A DNA stretch of 64,000 nt from Chloroflexota bacterium (GTDB lineage Bacteria; Chloroflexota; Anaerolineae; Aggregatilineales; Phototrophicaceae). Positions 8,703 to 17,952 of this stretch are shown here, piece by piece. The position numbers and the translations under genes are program-made. Where the stretch lies: NCBI GenBank assembly GCA_011525385.1, contig WTGF01000076.1:1-64000 (forward strand). The letters run 5' to 3'. Position 1 is the first letter of the stretch, and each line of letters starts with the position of its first letter. The notes under the pieces are model-generated. The model had not been told where the DNA came from, searched no databases, and saw only the letters and a program-made list of their open reading frames with translations.

Positions 8703-10247
8703 CTAATCGTCTAGCGGCCGATAGTTGACACCGAGCGTATCCAGGCAGGGCAAATGTCCTTTCAAGCGCGTCAGGAAAGTTCCGTAGTCGCGCTGCTCCG
8801 GATGGTTCCACAGCACCTCTGCCAGCGCAATGGCGCGTGGATAGGCCATATACTCCAGATGATCCGATGTGGGGATGTATTCTGTCCAGAGATTGCCCTG
8901 CCCGCCCAGGATGTGATGTTTCTTGTCGTCGGTAATTTCGTCGGGCACGACCACAAACTGATAGACTTTGCGCAGAGGCAAATAGCGTGGCAGGGCGGGC
9001 GGTTCGCTAGCGAAGTCTTCGGCTTGATAATAATCGAGGTAGCAATAGGTGGTGGGCGTCATGACCACATCGTGGCCAGCATTGGCGGCTTCGATACCGC
9101 CGTCGCTGCCGCGCCAACTCATCACCGTCGCGTTCGGCGCCAAGCCGCCTTCGAGGATTTCGTCCCAGCCGATCAAGCGACGTCCGCGTTCGCCGAGCCA
9201 GCTATCAAACTGGCGGACGAACCAGCTTTGTAGCTCATCTTCGTCTTTCAAACCTTCAGCCTTGATACGCGCCTGGCAAGCCGGGCAACGCTTCCAGCGT
9301 TTTTTGGGCGCCTCGTCTCCGCCGACGTGGATGAACTCGCTGGGGAAAAGCTCAAGGACTTCGCTGAAGACGTCTTTGAGAAAACTGAATACGTCATCAT
9401 TTCCGGCGCAATAGATGTTTTCGTCAATGCCCCAACTGGTACGAACCTGATAGTCCTTCCCGACGCAGCCCAATTCAGGATAGGCAGTCAAGGCCGCGAG
9501 GCTGTGACCGGGCAATTCGATCTCCGGAACGACCGTGATGCCCCGTTCGCCGGCATAGGCGACCAACTCGCGGATCTGGTCCTGTGTATAGAAACCGCCA
9601 TAGGGTACCCCATCGAACTTTCGGCGGTTGGTAGGCAAGCAGGTTTCTTCCCGGTAAGCGCCGATTTCGGTCAGCTTGGGATATTTCTTGATTTCGATCC
9701 GCCAGCCTTGGTCTTCCGTCAGGTGCCAATGGAAGGTGTTGAACTTGTAAAAGGCCAACAGGTCGATGAACTTTTTGATGAATGCCAGCGGAAATATGTG
9801 ACGCCCGACATCCAGATGCAAGCCCCGCCAGTCAAAAGCCGGCGCATCGCTGATTCTTAGCGCCGGGATGCTCCAGTCGATGCCGTCGGCCCGTTCCGCG
9901 CCCAGGATTTGCGGAGGCAGCAATTGGCGCAGGGTTTGGAATCCATGCATAAAACCCGTCGGCGCAGAGGCCGATAGGACAACCTTATCGCTCGACGCCT
10001 TCAAGCGGTACGCCTCGGGCGATGCCAGGTCCTGCTCCTCAACCAAGCTAATGACATTGCGGCTGTTGAGGGTGTCACCAGTCGACTCGACCGGAAGCGG
10101 GAAACCAGTCGCGGGTCGCAGATAGTTCCCCAGCATTTCGCCGAGACTCCCGTCCTGCGCGCGTATCACCGTGTCAGCATTCAGGGTGAAGCTACCTTCG
10201 GTTCTTTCAATCGACTGCGGACGCGGGAACAAGGTGATGTCGGACAT
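8703..10247 (-). CDS. Beta-N-acetylhexosaminidase, GH20 family
   Basis: 514 residues from the ATG at 10247, with AAGGA 8 bases upstream. No signal peptide is seen, so the enzyme is probably cytoplasmic and acts on imported oligosaccharides. The N-terminal GH20b domain covers about residues 1-125. The catalytic (beta/alpha)8 barrel follows, with WHLTEDQGWR and the diagnostic HVGGDEAP, in which D311-E312 form the substrate-assisted catalytic pair. The expected reaction is release of terminal GlcNAc or GalNAc. It lies between two SIS-domain genes and is divergently linked, through the XRE-SorC regulator, to a sugar ABC importer. Together these make a coherent amino-sugar uptake and breakdown locus. 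Confidence 0.93.
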   Translation of the reverse strand: MSDITLFPRPQSIERTEGSFTLNADTVIRAQDGSLGEMLGNYLRPATGFPLPVESTGDTLNSRNVISLVEEQDLASPEAYRLKASSDKVVLSASAPTGFMHGFQTLRQLLPPQILGAERADGIDWSIPALRISDAPAFDWRGLHLDVGRHIFPLAFIKKFIDLLAFYKFNTFHWHLTEDQGWRIEIKKYPKLTEIGAYREETCLPTNRRKFDGVPYGGFYTQDQIRELVAYAGERGITVVPEIELPGHSLAALTAYPELGCVGKDYQVRTSWGIDENIYCAGNDDVFSFLKDVFSEVLELFPSEFIHVGGDEAPKKRWKRCPACQARIKAEGLKDEDELQSWFVRQFDSWLGERGRRLIGWDEILEGGLAPNATVMSWRGSDGGIEAANAGHDVVMTPTTYCYLDYYQAEDFASEPPALPRYLPLRKVYQFVVVPDEITDDKKHHILGGQGNLWTEYIPTSDHLEYMAYPRAIALAEVLWNHPEQRDYGTFLTRLKGHLPCLDTLGVNYRPLDD

Positions 10248-10285
10248 GTTCAAGTTCCTTTTCGATTTCGCTTTTCATTCGCCTA

Positions 10286-11371
10286 TCATAGATCCTCGAG
10301 CGAGACGACTGCGCTCAGGTTATGCGGATGATCGGGATTCTGGCCATTATGCAGGGCGCGATGATAGGCCAGAAGTTGCAAGACCGGCAGATGCAAGACG
10401 GGCGAATTCCAGGTCGGCAGGTCATTTGGCAGGGCGATATGACGCGGCAAGTCAGTCGCAAGCGATCCGATGCTCAGGGCCCCCGCGCCCATCCGGCGCA
10501 TTTCCAGAAGCACTTGCAATTCTTGCCGAGCGGATTCCGCCGATATCAAGCCGATAACCAGCGAATTTTCAGCGGCCATCGACATCGGGCCGTGACGGAA
10601 CTCCAGCGTGTGAAAAGCTTCGCTGTAGGACAAGGACATCTCTTTCATCTTCAGCATGGCTTCGCAGGCGATGCCATACAGAGCGCCCGAACCGAGAAAG
10701 AAAAAGCGTTCAATGCCCTGGTCAGCGCCCAGCGTTTCCGCCAAATCGCCATAGGAATCCAACAGTTGCTGACATTGCGCCGGCAATCGGGCGCTGGAAG
10801 ACCGCTCATGTCCGACGAGCGCAGCGGCCATCTGTTGCAACACCAGGCACATGCTGCTGAAGGAACGTGTCTGCGCGACGCTCTTTTCGCCCGCGCTATC
10901 GATCGCGAAAGCCAGATCGGCTTCCAGCGCCAGCGGACTGTCGCTATCACAGGTGACTGTGATGACAGGACCGCCGATCCGGGATTTGAAGGCGGCCCCC
11001 GCGCGTAGCGTTTCCGTGGTCGCGCCGGAGCGCGACACCGTGATCAGCGCATAATTGCGCTCTTTGAGGAAGATTGACTCGGGAAAGAGCAGCAATTCCG
11101 AGGCCGGGTACGCGCGCGCGTCTATGCCGGCTCCCCGCAGCAAGCGCGCGGCGGTCAGCGAGAGATAGTAAGTGGAGCCGCAGCCCGTGATGACAACGTG
11201 ATCGGGCTCGGCAGCGGCGATCAAATCGGCAAATGTCGACTCGTGCGCCTCAAAGACCGCGAGCGCGTCAGCCCATACCCGTGGCTGGCTATTGATCTCC
11301 TGGCATGTATGCTGTCCTGCGTTCACCCACCGCTCCAGATCTGCTTGAGCGCATCGGCACGATTCTAGCAA
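10286..11371 (-). CDS. SIS-domain phosphosugar isomerase/deaminase-like protein (COG2222), copy 2
   Basis: A second double-SIS protein, up to 361 residues, with GCGSTYY and VSRSGATTET in the first SIS domain and EFRHGP in the second. It is only distantly similar to the copy at 7648-8679, so this is not a recent duplication. The start is uncertain: the long frame begins with TTG at 11371, and homologues usually begin just before the QEINSQP stretch, so a GTG at 11326 is a possible start. It has the full set of phosphosugar-binding loops and no glutaminase domain. Two such proteins beside one hexosaminidase may act on two amino sugars (for example GlcN-6-P and GalN-6-P), or one may be a deaminase and the other an isomerase. 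Confidence 0.82.
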   Translation of the reverse strand: MLESCRCAQADLERWVNAGQHTCQEINSQPRVWADALAVFEAHESTFADLIAAAEPDHVVITGCGSTYYLSLTAARLLRGAGIDARAYPASELLLFPESIFLKERNYALITVSRSGATTETLRAGAAFKSRIGGPVITVTCDSDSPLALEADLAFAIDSAGEKSVAQTRSFSSMCLVLQQMAAALVGHERSSSARLPAQCQQLLDSYGDLAETLGADQGIERFFFLGSGALYGIACEAMLKMKEMSLSYSEAFHTLEFRHGPMSMAAENSLVIGLISAESARQELQVLLEMRRMGAGALSIGSLATDLPRHIALPNDLPTWNSPVLHLPVLQLLAYHRALHNGQNPDHPHNLSAVVSLEDL

Positions 11372-11447
11372 AGATCAGGCACATCTCCCATGTCCGTGAC
11401 AACGTGATATCCGAGGGCGTGTCACCACGCGCTTTAACTATGCGATG

Positions 11448-12467
11448 TCAATACATCAACGCAATGTCGAGCAAGTTTTCCATCGGCTCGTCAGCAAGAT
11501 AGCGGCGCAGGTTGCGGATGAACAATTCGGTCAATTTGCCGTTTTCGGTATCCGCCGTGCTGGCGGAGTGATGGCTGATGATGACGTTGGGCAAATCCCA
11601 AAGCGGGTCGTCGGCCGGCAGTGGCTCCGGATCGGTGACATCCAGCGCCGCGCCCCCAAGGCGCCCTTCGACAAGCGCCTCCGTTAATGCCGCCTGGTCA
11701 ACCAGAGCGCCACGCGCGATATTGATCAGATAGGCGCCCGGCTTCAGCATGGCGATACGTTCAGCGTCCAGCAAGCCATCCGTTTCCGGCGTATGCGGCA
11801 GGCATAGCACCAGAAAATCGACTTGCGGGAGCATCTCCTCCAGTTGGGAAGGGGCGAACAGGTGGTCGACGCCATCCACTGCTCGACGGGCATCGCGCCG
11901 CGTAGCGATGGTGCGCATGCCGAAAAAGCGGCAGACAGCCGCCAGGTCGCGACCAATCTTGCCCAAGCCGAGGATGCCAACGGTCATGCCGCGCAGTTCG
12001 GTATTATGAAAGCGTTGCCAATGGCGGGCACGCTTCTGTTCATCCATCAAGCGAAAGTTCTTGACGAAGGCCAACATGGCCATCAAGCAGAATTCGGCGA
12101 GAGGCCGGGCATGGACGCCACTGGCGGTGGTGAAAATCCAGCCCGGCCGGTCGTAGCCGTAAGCTTTGACGAACTGCCCGATACCGGCGCTGGTCGTTTG
12201 GATCCACTTCAGGTTATGCGCCAACTGCGGCAGATCCTCGCGATGTGTATGGTCGAAGTCGAAGAGGATGTCGGCTTGCGCCAGCAGCGCGCGCCATTCA
12301 GCTTCTTGCTCGGCGCTGCGCTTGATGACAGCCGTATGGTGAGCCTGATAGAGCGGCGCGCCGATCAGATCGGGCCGGTAGATGACCTCAACCTGCGGGA
12401 CTGCCATGCGGATGTGGTCAATGTGTTCGGGTTCCAGGTAAGACGCGATCAAGACTTTGAGCGACAT
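11448..12467 (-). CDS. D-isomer-specific 2-hydroxyacid dehydrogenase family protein
   Basis: 339 residues. The nucleotide-binding loop GILGLGKIG is at about 164-172, and the family's catalytic residues are present: R252 (NIARG), E281 (DPEPLP) and H299/H300 (ISHHS). Length fits the phosphoglycerate/glyoxylate reductase group; the substrate is not predictable. It starts 107 bases after the end of the regulator gene and is the first enzyme gene of the amino-sugar operon. A decayed fragment of a paralogue lies at 18962-19078, across the importer genes, so the family was once duplicated here. Confidence 0.88.
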   Translation of the reverse strand: MSLKVLIASYLEPEHIDHIRMAVPQVEVIYRPDLIGAPLYQAHHTAVIKRSAEQEAEWRALLAQADILFDFDHTHREDLPQLAHNLKWIQTTSAGIGQFVKAYGYDRPGWIFTTASGVHARPLAEFCLMAMLAFVKNFRLMDEQKRARHWQRFHNTELRGMTVGILGLGKIGRDLAAVCRFFGMRTIATRRDARRAVDGVDHLFAPSQLEEMLPQVDFLVLCLPHTPETDGLLDAERIAMLKPGAYLINIARGALVDQAALTEALVEGRLGGAALDVTDPEPLPADDPLWDLPNVIISHHSASTADTENGKLTELFIRNLRRYLADEPMENLLDIALMY

Positions 12468-12574
12468 GGAGGTTTCTCGACATGCGGGTGAACCAGGTCA
12501 CAATGTAGTGCAATTCAATCTTCGTGCCTAGCTTTGATCGTATGCCAAATTGGAGCGCAGGCGCCTCGGCCTTA

Positions 12575-13933
12575 TCAGAATGACGCTAGATCTCGGCGCG
12601 CTCGCTTGGCATCAATGAGGTAGTCGGCGATCTCTTCATCAATCACCAGCGCGTTGGCGAGCCCGTTCCTGACAACCATTTCCGTCGCGATCTTCTTGTG
12701 GACCCCGGTAGCGATGACCCAGACAAAGCCGTTGTTCCTTTCCATAATGTTTCGCAGCAGGTTGAGCGCAGGAGCAAATACCTTGCGCTCCTGAATCGAC
12801 TGAAACGAAGCATCACCGATGGCTTGAGCATTGCTGCCCAGCATATATCCCAGCACCTCGCCTCTAAAGGAAGACGCCCTACCTTCCAGTTTCAATTGTT
12901 CGTGCAGGTCGTAAAGAAACTTTGGGCCGAAGGTGCGCAGTTTTGGCTGACCGTGCTGATTATGGTTAGTGGCAGAGGAAACCCCGCCAACTGTCATCAG
13001 GATTGCCCTGGCCACTCTCAATTCTTCTATCGTCGCCGCTGCCTGAGTTTGGTGAGCGGTGAGACTATCTCCATACAAGTTTCTTTCTTCGGGAGGCAAG
13101 TAGGGCAAGTGAAATGCTCGCGTGTTAGGATTGTGCGCTGCCAGCACTTTGACCGCCAGATTGGAAGAGACAGAAGCCACCTCCTGCTGGTGGTTGTTGA
13201 CTTCCATGGTAGACGACCAGTTGATGCTTTTGTAACGGTGTTGACTGGGCGGGACCAACTCGGCGCAGCGATACATGGTATAGCCAGGTCCTATCCCGAT
13301 CGCGCCCTCTTCAAGCGCTGGAAAGACTTCTGTAGCGGCGGCAAATGCCAGGAACTCAATATTAAGCAAGTGCGAGGATACGCAGCTCTTGTTGCTCCCG
13401 CGCCCCTTGGGAAGCTCAACGACGATAACTTGTTTGAGGGAAGGCGAGTAAAGTTTTAGCAAGTCGTCTTCCAGCCGCCAATTTCGCCCAATCCTGTTCA
13501 GCTTCAGCGCGTTTGCGAATACTGCGGTGCGGAATGAACGTTCGAGACCAGCGATGGTTTGCCCCTTGAATCGTCCATTCGGGCCTGTTAATTCGGTCTC
13601 GCACAAACCGTCCCGTACGACTGCCTCAAAGAATTGGATACCCTGGAGATATTCGTCGCTCAATTCTTCAGTCAGTTGCTCTGGGATATTCGTGGTCCAG
13701 CCAAACTCGCCATGTTCATGGCGCTCGATACAGCCATGCTCATCCATGCCAAGCAAGTAATCGCTGCTCACGTCAAGGAAGCTACAGATTTCGACCAGCC
13801 TGGAAACCGACGGCATGGTACCGTTCATCCAGTTTGCGACCCCGCTTTCAGACACCCCCAACCGATGCGCTAGCTCCCTCTGTGTAATATTTTTCTTCTT
13901 AAGTATCTCTCTAAGTCTTCGTGAAAAGGTCAT
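12575..13933 (-). CDS. XRE-type helix-turn-helix fused to a SorC/DeoR-type sugar-binding domain
   Basis: 452 residues. Residues 1-60 form a lambda-repressor-like HTH (LREILKKKNITQRELAHRLGVSES). From about 130 to the end the chain follows the SorC effector-binding domain: VEICSF-type linker, then FPALEEGAIGIGPGYTMY, SSNLAVKVLAAHN, a VGGVSSA segment and VWVIATGVHKKIATEMV...ALVIDEEIA near the C-terminus. Classical SorC proteins have a different HTH, so this pairing is unusual. The domain normally binds a phosphorylated sugar. The gene lies between the catabolic operon and the divergent importer, so it probably controls both. Candidate operators are the palindromes at 13959-13969 and 14209-14218. 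It is visibly AT-richer than its neighbours. Confidence 0.75.
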   Translation of the reverse strand: MTFSRRLREILKKKNITQRELAHRLGVSESGVANWMNGTMPSVSRLVEICSFLDVSSDYLLGMDEHGCIERHEHGEFGWTTNIPEQLTEELSDEYLQGIQFFEAVVRDGLCETELTGPNGRFKGQTIAGLERSFRTAVFANALKLNRIGRNWRLEDDLLKLYSPSLKQVIVVELPKGRGSNKSCVSSHLLNIEFLAFAAATEVFPALEEGAIGIGPGYTMYRCAELVPPSQHRYKSINWSSTMEVNNHQQEVASVSSNLAVKVLAAHNPNTRAFHLPYLPPEERNLYGDSLTAHQTQAAATIEELRVARAILMTVGGVSSATNHNQHGQPKLRTFGPKFLYDLHEQLKLEGRASSFRGEVLGYMLGSNAQAIGDASFQSIQERKVFAPALNLLRNIMERNNGFVWVIATGVHKKIATEMVVRNGLANALVIDEEIADYLIDAKRARRDLASF

Positions 13934-13958
13934 GAATCCTCTACTTGGCGCGCACTAA

Positions 13959-13969
13959 AGAGATTCTCT
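13959..13969. promoter_or_regulatory. Candidate operator 1 (GAGA-n-TCTC palindrome)
   Basis: AGAGATTCTCT is an 11-base palindrome 25 bases upstream of the regulator's ATG (at 13933). A related GAGA-AA-TCTC site lies at 14209-14218 on the importer side of the same intergenic region. Both positions fit binding sites for the adjacent XRE-SorC protein, but no binding is shown. Confidence 0.35.
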
Positions 13970-14208
13970 CAACCACATGGCGACAGTGAAGGGGTCACGT
14001 TTGCATGCAGGCTTGTTGCGGAAGTTCTCTTTTGCGCCCCGCTTCCCGGAAGGTCGCTGCGCACAACTTCAATTGGCATGAATGCATGACAAAGAACTTC
14101 AACAATATTGTACGTCGATATGCCAATTTCCTCAACAAAGCCACGTGGAGTCATAACTGGTCTACAATATATGTCGGGAATTCGGCGTTGGCAGATCCCT
14201 TACCGCTC

Positions 14209-14218
14209 GAGAAATCTC
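14209..14218. promoter_or_regulatory. Candidate operator 2 (GAGA-n-TCTC palindrome)
   Basis: GAGAAATCTC has the same GAGA/TCTC arms as the site at 13959-13969 and lies 28 bases upstream of the binding-protein ATG. The 13934-14245 intergenic region (312 bases) otherwise holds no gene. A TACAAT at 14163-14168 could be a -10 box, but I see no good -35. Confidence 0.3.
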
Positions 14219-14245
14219 TAGTACCTATTTTGAAAGGACAAGCTC

Positions 14246-15598
14246 ATGAAAAGAATGTTAATCTTCGTTGTTTTGATTCTGTTCTTGTTTTCATCCCTGG
14301 CCCTGGCGCAGGATGACGACCGCGTGACGATCCGCTTCTGGCATGTTTGGGGCAACGTCACCTGGTTGCCCGATGTGGTGGAACCGGCCTTTGAAGCCGC
14401 CTTCCCGCAGTACGACCTCGAGCTGCGTGTTTTGGATGGCTACCGCAATGCATATGATCTCTACACGCTGGCGCAGGAACAGGGCGACCCGCCCGAGCTT
14501 CTGCAAGGGACCTCAAGCAACACGCAGGCGCCCCGTGATTCCGGTTTCTTTAAGCCGCTCCACGAAGCCATTGCCGGCCGGACCGAAATCAATGGCATAC
14601 CGGTGCGGCTCGACGAGATTGTCGGTCCCGCCGCCATCTTCTATCAGTTGGATGGCGAGTACTACGAATTGCCGTGGAACGCCTCAACGCCGATCGTCTT
14701 TGGCAATATGGATCTGCTCGTGGAAGCCGGCGTGGCCGAAGACGTCAACGATTTCGCCGCCATCCCCTCTACCTGGGCCGAAGTCCATGAGGTCTGCGCC
14801 ATCATCGTTGAAAAGTTTGATGATGTGGATTGCATCAATTTTGGCGCCAGCGGCTGGTACTTTGAAAATGCCCTGGCGATGCAGGGCGCCTTCATGGCGA
14901 ACAACGAGAACGGTCGCGGCGGCGACTGTGTCACCGAGGTGTTGTTTAACAGTCAGGAGGCGGTAGATTACCTGGCTTGGCACAAGAGCCTCGAGGACGC
15001 CGGCTACTGGGTCGATTACGGCCGGGCCGAATACAACATCACCTGGGCTGACAGCAAACTGGCATTGCATATGACCTCCAGCGCCGCCGCCCGTGGACGA
15101 CTGGAAATCGGTGAAGGAAACGGCTTCACCGTTGGCGCGGATCGCATGCCATACAACCAGGATGTGGATTACGTCGGCAACACGGTCGGCGGCGGCATGA
15201 TCCTCTTGACCGACGGCCTCGAGCCGGAAGTTGAAGAAGGCGCCTTGACCTTCCTCATGTATTTGCTGGAACCAGAGAACATCGCCAACTGGCACAAGTC
15301 AACCGGCTACATTCCTGTGACGCAGTCCGGCTTTGACTACCTGGAAGCGGAAGGCTGGTTCGAAGAAAACCCGACCTTTGCAGTTGCCACCAACCAATTG
15401 AACAATTCCGCCCGCGCCCCGCAAACTGCAGGCGCGATTTTCGGCAGCTTCGCGCAGGTCTACCAGATGTATCGGGAAGTCTTCCAAAACATCCTCCGTA
15501 ACGATGCCGATATCCAGGCGTCGCTGGATCGCCTCAAGGCGGAGGCCGACCTGCTAATCGAAGAATACAACTTGCTGGTGCCTTGCGAGGAAATGTAG
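14246..15598 (+). CDS. Sugar ABC transporter substrate-binding protein (family 1)
   Basis: 450 residues with a Sec signal peptide (MKRMLIFVVLILFLFSSLALAQ) and a mature region typical of family-1 carbohydrate-binding proteins: VTIRFWHVWG near the N-terminus, a middle lobe with WNASTPIVFGNMD, and closing helices. No lipobox cysteine is visible. GAAAGGA precedes the ATG. The permease genes at 15768 and 17071 complete an importer, though no ATPase gene is nearby. Location beside the GH20, SIS and XRE-SorC genes suggests an amino-sugar oligosaccharide as ligand, by inference. A hairpin follows at 15613-15648. Confidence 0.9.
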   Translation: MKRMLIFVVLILFLFSSLALAQDDDRVTIRFWHVWGNVTWLPDVVEPAFEAAFPQYDLELRVLDGYRNAYDLYTLAQEQGDPPELLQGTSSNTQAPRDSGFFKPLHEAIAGRTEINGIPVRLDEIVGPAAIFYQLDGEYYELPWNASTPIVFGNMDLLVEAGVAEDVNDFAAIPSTWAEVHEVCAIIVEKFDDVDCINFGASGWYFENALAMQGAFMANNENGRGGDCVTEVLFNSQEAVDYLAWHKSLEDAGYWVDYGRAEYNITWADSKLALHMTSSAAARGRLEIGEGNGFTVGADRMPYNQDVDYVGNTVGGGMILLTDGLEPEVEEGALTFLMYLLEPENIANWHKSTGYIPVTQSGFDYLEAEGWFEENPTFAVATNQLNNSARAPQTAGAIFGSFAQVYQMYREVFQNILRNDADIQASLDRLKAEADLLIEEYNLLVPCEEM

Positions 15599-15612
15599 AC
15601 AAGGCAACGCGT

Positions 15613-15648
15613 ATGAGGATGGGGCGATTGCCCCATCCCCTACCTCAT
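15613..15648 (+). terminator. Hairpin between binding-protein and permease genes
   Basis: A perfect 9-base stem (GGATGGGGC / GCCCCATCC) with loop GATT, extended by ATGAGG / CCTCAT outer arms. No long T-run follows, so it looks more like a processing or attenuation hairpin than a full terminator. It would allow more binding protein than permease to be made. Confidence 0.55.
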
Positions 15649-15767
15649 CTTGTTCAGCAGAGTTCGCGCATGGCCTTGGTCATGCAGTAATGTGTGTGTG
15701 AACGCCACCTGCGGCGTTGCTCTATTCGAGCGAATTGGCCGAGCGGCGCCAAGGAGTAGCCAAGACG

Positions 15768-17069
15768 GTGTCCGCGTTCCTTTTCACGATTCTCGCGTCC
15801 GCTCTGGGCGCGCTCGTTGTCGGCGCGATCCTAAAGCGCCGCGGGAGAGGATTGCGGGGCGGCATGGCGCTGGGCGCTGTTGCCGGGCTCCTGGGCAGCC
15901 TGGCGGCCATGATCCCCCTGCAGTATTGTGTCCTCGATCCCGAGCACCATATGTTCTTCAAGATCAACGTTCTGGGCGGGACGGTCACGGTCAACGCCGT
16001 CGTTGTCCTCGGAGTCCTGCTGGTCATTGTTGTCTCATGGGCTTTTGCGCTGGCGATTGACAGACTGCGTCATCATTGGCTGGCGCGCGGTGGTACGGTA
16101 TGGAGGGCGGACACGGCGCCGGGCACCTTCGTCGGCTACGATTTCTCGCCCTGGATTTTCCTGGCGCCGACCCTCGTCGGGCTAGTTGTTTTCACCTATT
16201 ATCCGGCAGCGCAAAACTTCTTCCTGGGTACACAGATAGCGCGGCGCGGGGTGGCGAAAACGGCTTTTAATTGCCTGGACAATTTCGCCAGTCTTATCAC
16301 CAGCCGCTTGCAGGACGCCCACTATTTCATCTTGAGCGATGGCTTTATCTGGCACGCCGAAAACGCGCGTTATCTGGCGGTCTTCGGCAACAGCTTGTTT
16401 TTCTCCCTGTTTATTGTGATTGTCGCGAATGTGCTGGGACTGTCTATCGCCCTGCTGGCGTCACAGAAGATTCGGGGCGCCTCGGTTTATCGCACGCTGA
16501 TGATCTGGCCTTATGCCATCTCCGGCGTCGTGGTCGGCATCGTTTTCACGATCTTGCTTGGCGGTGGCGGATCGGGATTCATGAATCAAGCTTTGCGTCT
16601 CTTCGGCTTGGAGCCCGTCCCGTTTCTGTCCGATCCTTGGTGGGCGCGCGCCTCGGTGGTGGCGGCGGCTGCCTGGAACAAACTGGGATTCAACGTCCTG
16701 ATTTATATCGCGGCGCTGCAGGCTGTGCCCCTGGAATTGATGGAGGCCGCTTCGATCGATGGCGCCAATGCCTGGAAGCGCTTCCTTAACGTGACCATTC
16801 CGATGATTTCTCCCTACATCTTTTTCGTCGTGTTTCTCAATTTGAACTACAGCTTCTTCGACCTTTTTGCCGTGATTGAAAACCTTACCGAAGGCGGGCC
16901 GGTGAACGCGACGACAAACCTGGTCGTCGATATCATTCGCGTCGGCGTTCAAAGCCGCGATATCGGCAAAGCGGCGGCGCAATCCATCGTCTTGTTCATG
17001 GTCGTGATCGGCCTCACCTACATACAGTTTCGCGTCATGGGCCGGCGCGTCACCTACGGAGCTGACTGA
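15768..17069 (+). CDS. Sugar ABC transporter permease (MalF/UgpA-like) with N-terminal membrane extension
   Basis: The open frame begins with TTG at 15717, but the better start is GTG at 15768 (AAGGAG 11 bases upstream), giving 434 residues. The MalF-type core is about residues 125-434: FLAPTLVGLVVFTYYP as the first core helix and an EAA loop (EAASIDGANAWKRFLNVTIP) that contacts the ATPase. Ahead of it are about 100 extra residues with three hydrophobic segments, which normal family members of about 290-320 residues lack. The stop is one base before the ATG of the second permease, so the two genes are coupled. Coupling to an ATPase encoded elsewhere is expected. Confidence 0.85.
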   Translation: MSAFLFTILASALGALVVGAILKRRGRGLRGGMALGAVAGLLGSLAAMIPLQYCVLDPEHHMFFKINVLGGTVTVNAVVVLGVLLVIVVSWAFALAIDRLRHHWLARGGTVWRADTAPGTFVGYDFSPWIFLAPTLVGLVVFTYYPAAQNFFLGTQIARRGVAKTAFNCLDNFASLITSRLQDAHYFILSDGFIWHAENARYLAVFGNSLFFSLFIVIVANVLGLSIALLASQKIRGASVYRTLMIWPYAISGVVVGIVFTILLGGGGSGFMNQALRLFGLEPVPFLSDPWWARASVVAAAAWNKLGFNVLIYIAALQAVPLELMEAASIDGANAWKRFLNVTIPMISPYIFFVVFLNLNYSFFDLFAVIENLTEGGPVNATTNLVVDIIRVGVQSRDIGKAAAQSIVLFMVVIGLTYIQFRVMGRRVTYGAD

Positions 17070-17070
17070 T

Positions 17071-17952
17071 ATGACTGCCCTAACGCGCCGACGCCGGGAC
17101 GATCAACCGCCGCCGCTGTTTCGCCTTGTCCGCGAGCAAGTCTCCGCCAATCGCTGGTATATCCATATCCTGTTGTGGATCGCTGTGATTTTCATGGGAT
17201 TTCCCCTGTTTTACGCCGCTTTGGTTAGCACGCAAAACAATGCCCAGATGTTCAGGTTGCAGATGTTTCCCGGCGACTCTTTCAGCTTCAACTTGCAGAC
17301 AGTGCTCGATCGCAATATCGCGCGACTGATGTTCAATACCTTTGCCGTGGCGACCATGATCACCCTTGGCAAAGTTGTCTTGTCGATCTTCAGCGGCATG
17401 GCGCTGGTCTATTTCCGCTTCCCCGCCAAGTCGCTGGTATTTGGTTTTATCCTCGCTGCGCTCATGGTGCCGGGCGAGGTGACGATCATCGCTCTCTTCC
17501 GCTTGGTCGCTCTGGAGTTGGGCTGGGGAAACACCTGGACGGCTCTGGTTGTGCCAGCTGTGGCAAGCCCTACCGGCGTATTTCTGTTTCGGCAGCATTT
17601 CGCCAGCATCACACCGGAACTATCCGAAGCGGCGCAACTGGATGGCGCGGGCCCGCTGCAATTCTTGCTGCGCGTGCTCTTGCCGCTTAGCCGAAACACG
17701 GTAACCGCGCTGGTCGTCATCATGTTCATCGGCGGCTGGAACAGCTATTTGTGGCCCCTTCTCATCGTCACCAACCCGGATCTGCAAGTGATTCAAGTGG
17801 GGCTAAGCACGCTGGACGACGGCGTGGAAATCGGACGTACCTGGGGGCCGATCATGCTGGGCGCGGTCATCGCGAGCATCCCGCCAATTTTCATCTTCGT
17901 TCTGATGCAGAAGCAATTCCTGCAGGGCTTTGCGCTCACGCGGAGCAAATAG
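17071..17952 (+). CDS. Sugar ABC transporter permease (MalG/UgpE-like)
   Basis: 293 residues with six predicted membrane helices. It starts one base after the preceding permease and has the MalG-type EAA loop SEAAQLDGAGPLQFLLRVLLP at about residues 187-207. This protein pairs with the product of 15768-17069 to form the membrane channel of the importer whose binding protein is encoded at 14246. The N-terminus is basic (MTALTRRRRDD), as usual for an inner-side start. No ATPase gene follows. Confidence 0.9.
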   Translation: MTALTRRRRDDQPPPLFRLVREQVSANRWYIHILLWIAVIFMGFPLFYAALVSTQNNAQMFRLQMFPGDSFSFNLQTVLDRNIARLMFNTFAVATMITLGKVVLSIFSGMALVYFRFPAKSLVFGFILAALMVPGEVTIIALFRLVALELGWGNTWTALVVPAVASPTGVFLFRQHFASITPELSEAAQLDGAGPLQFLLRVLLPLSRNTVTALVVIMFIGGWNSYLWPLLIVTNPDLQVIQVGLSTLDDGVEIGRTWGPIMLGAVIASIPPIFIFVLMQKQFLQGFALTRSK

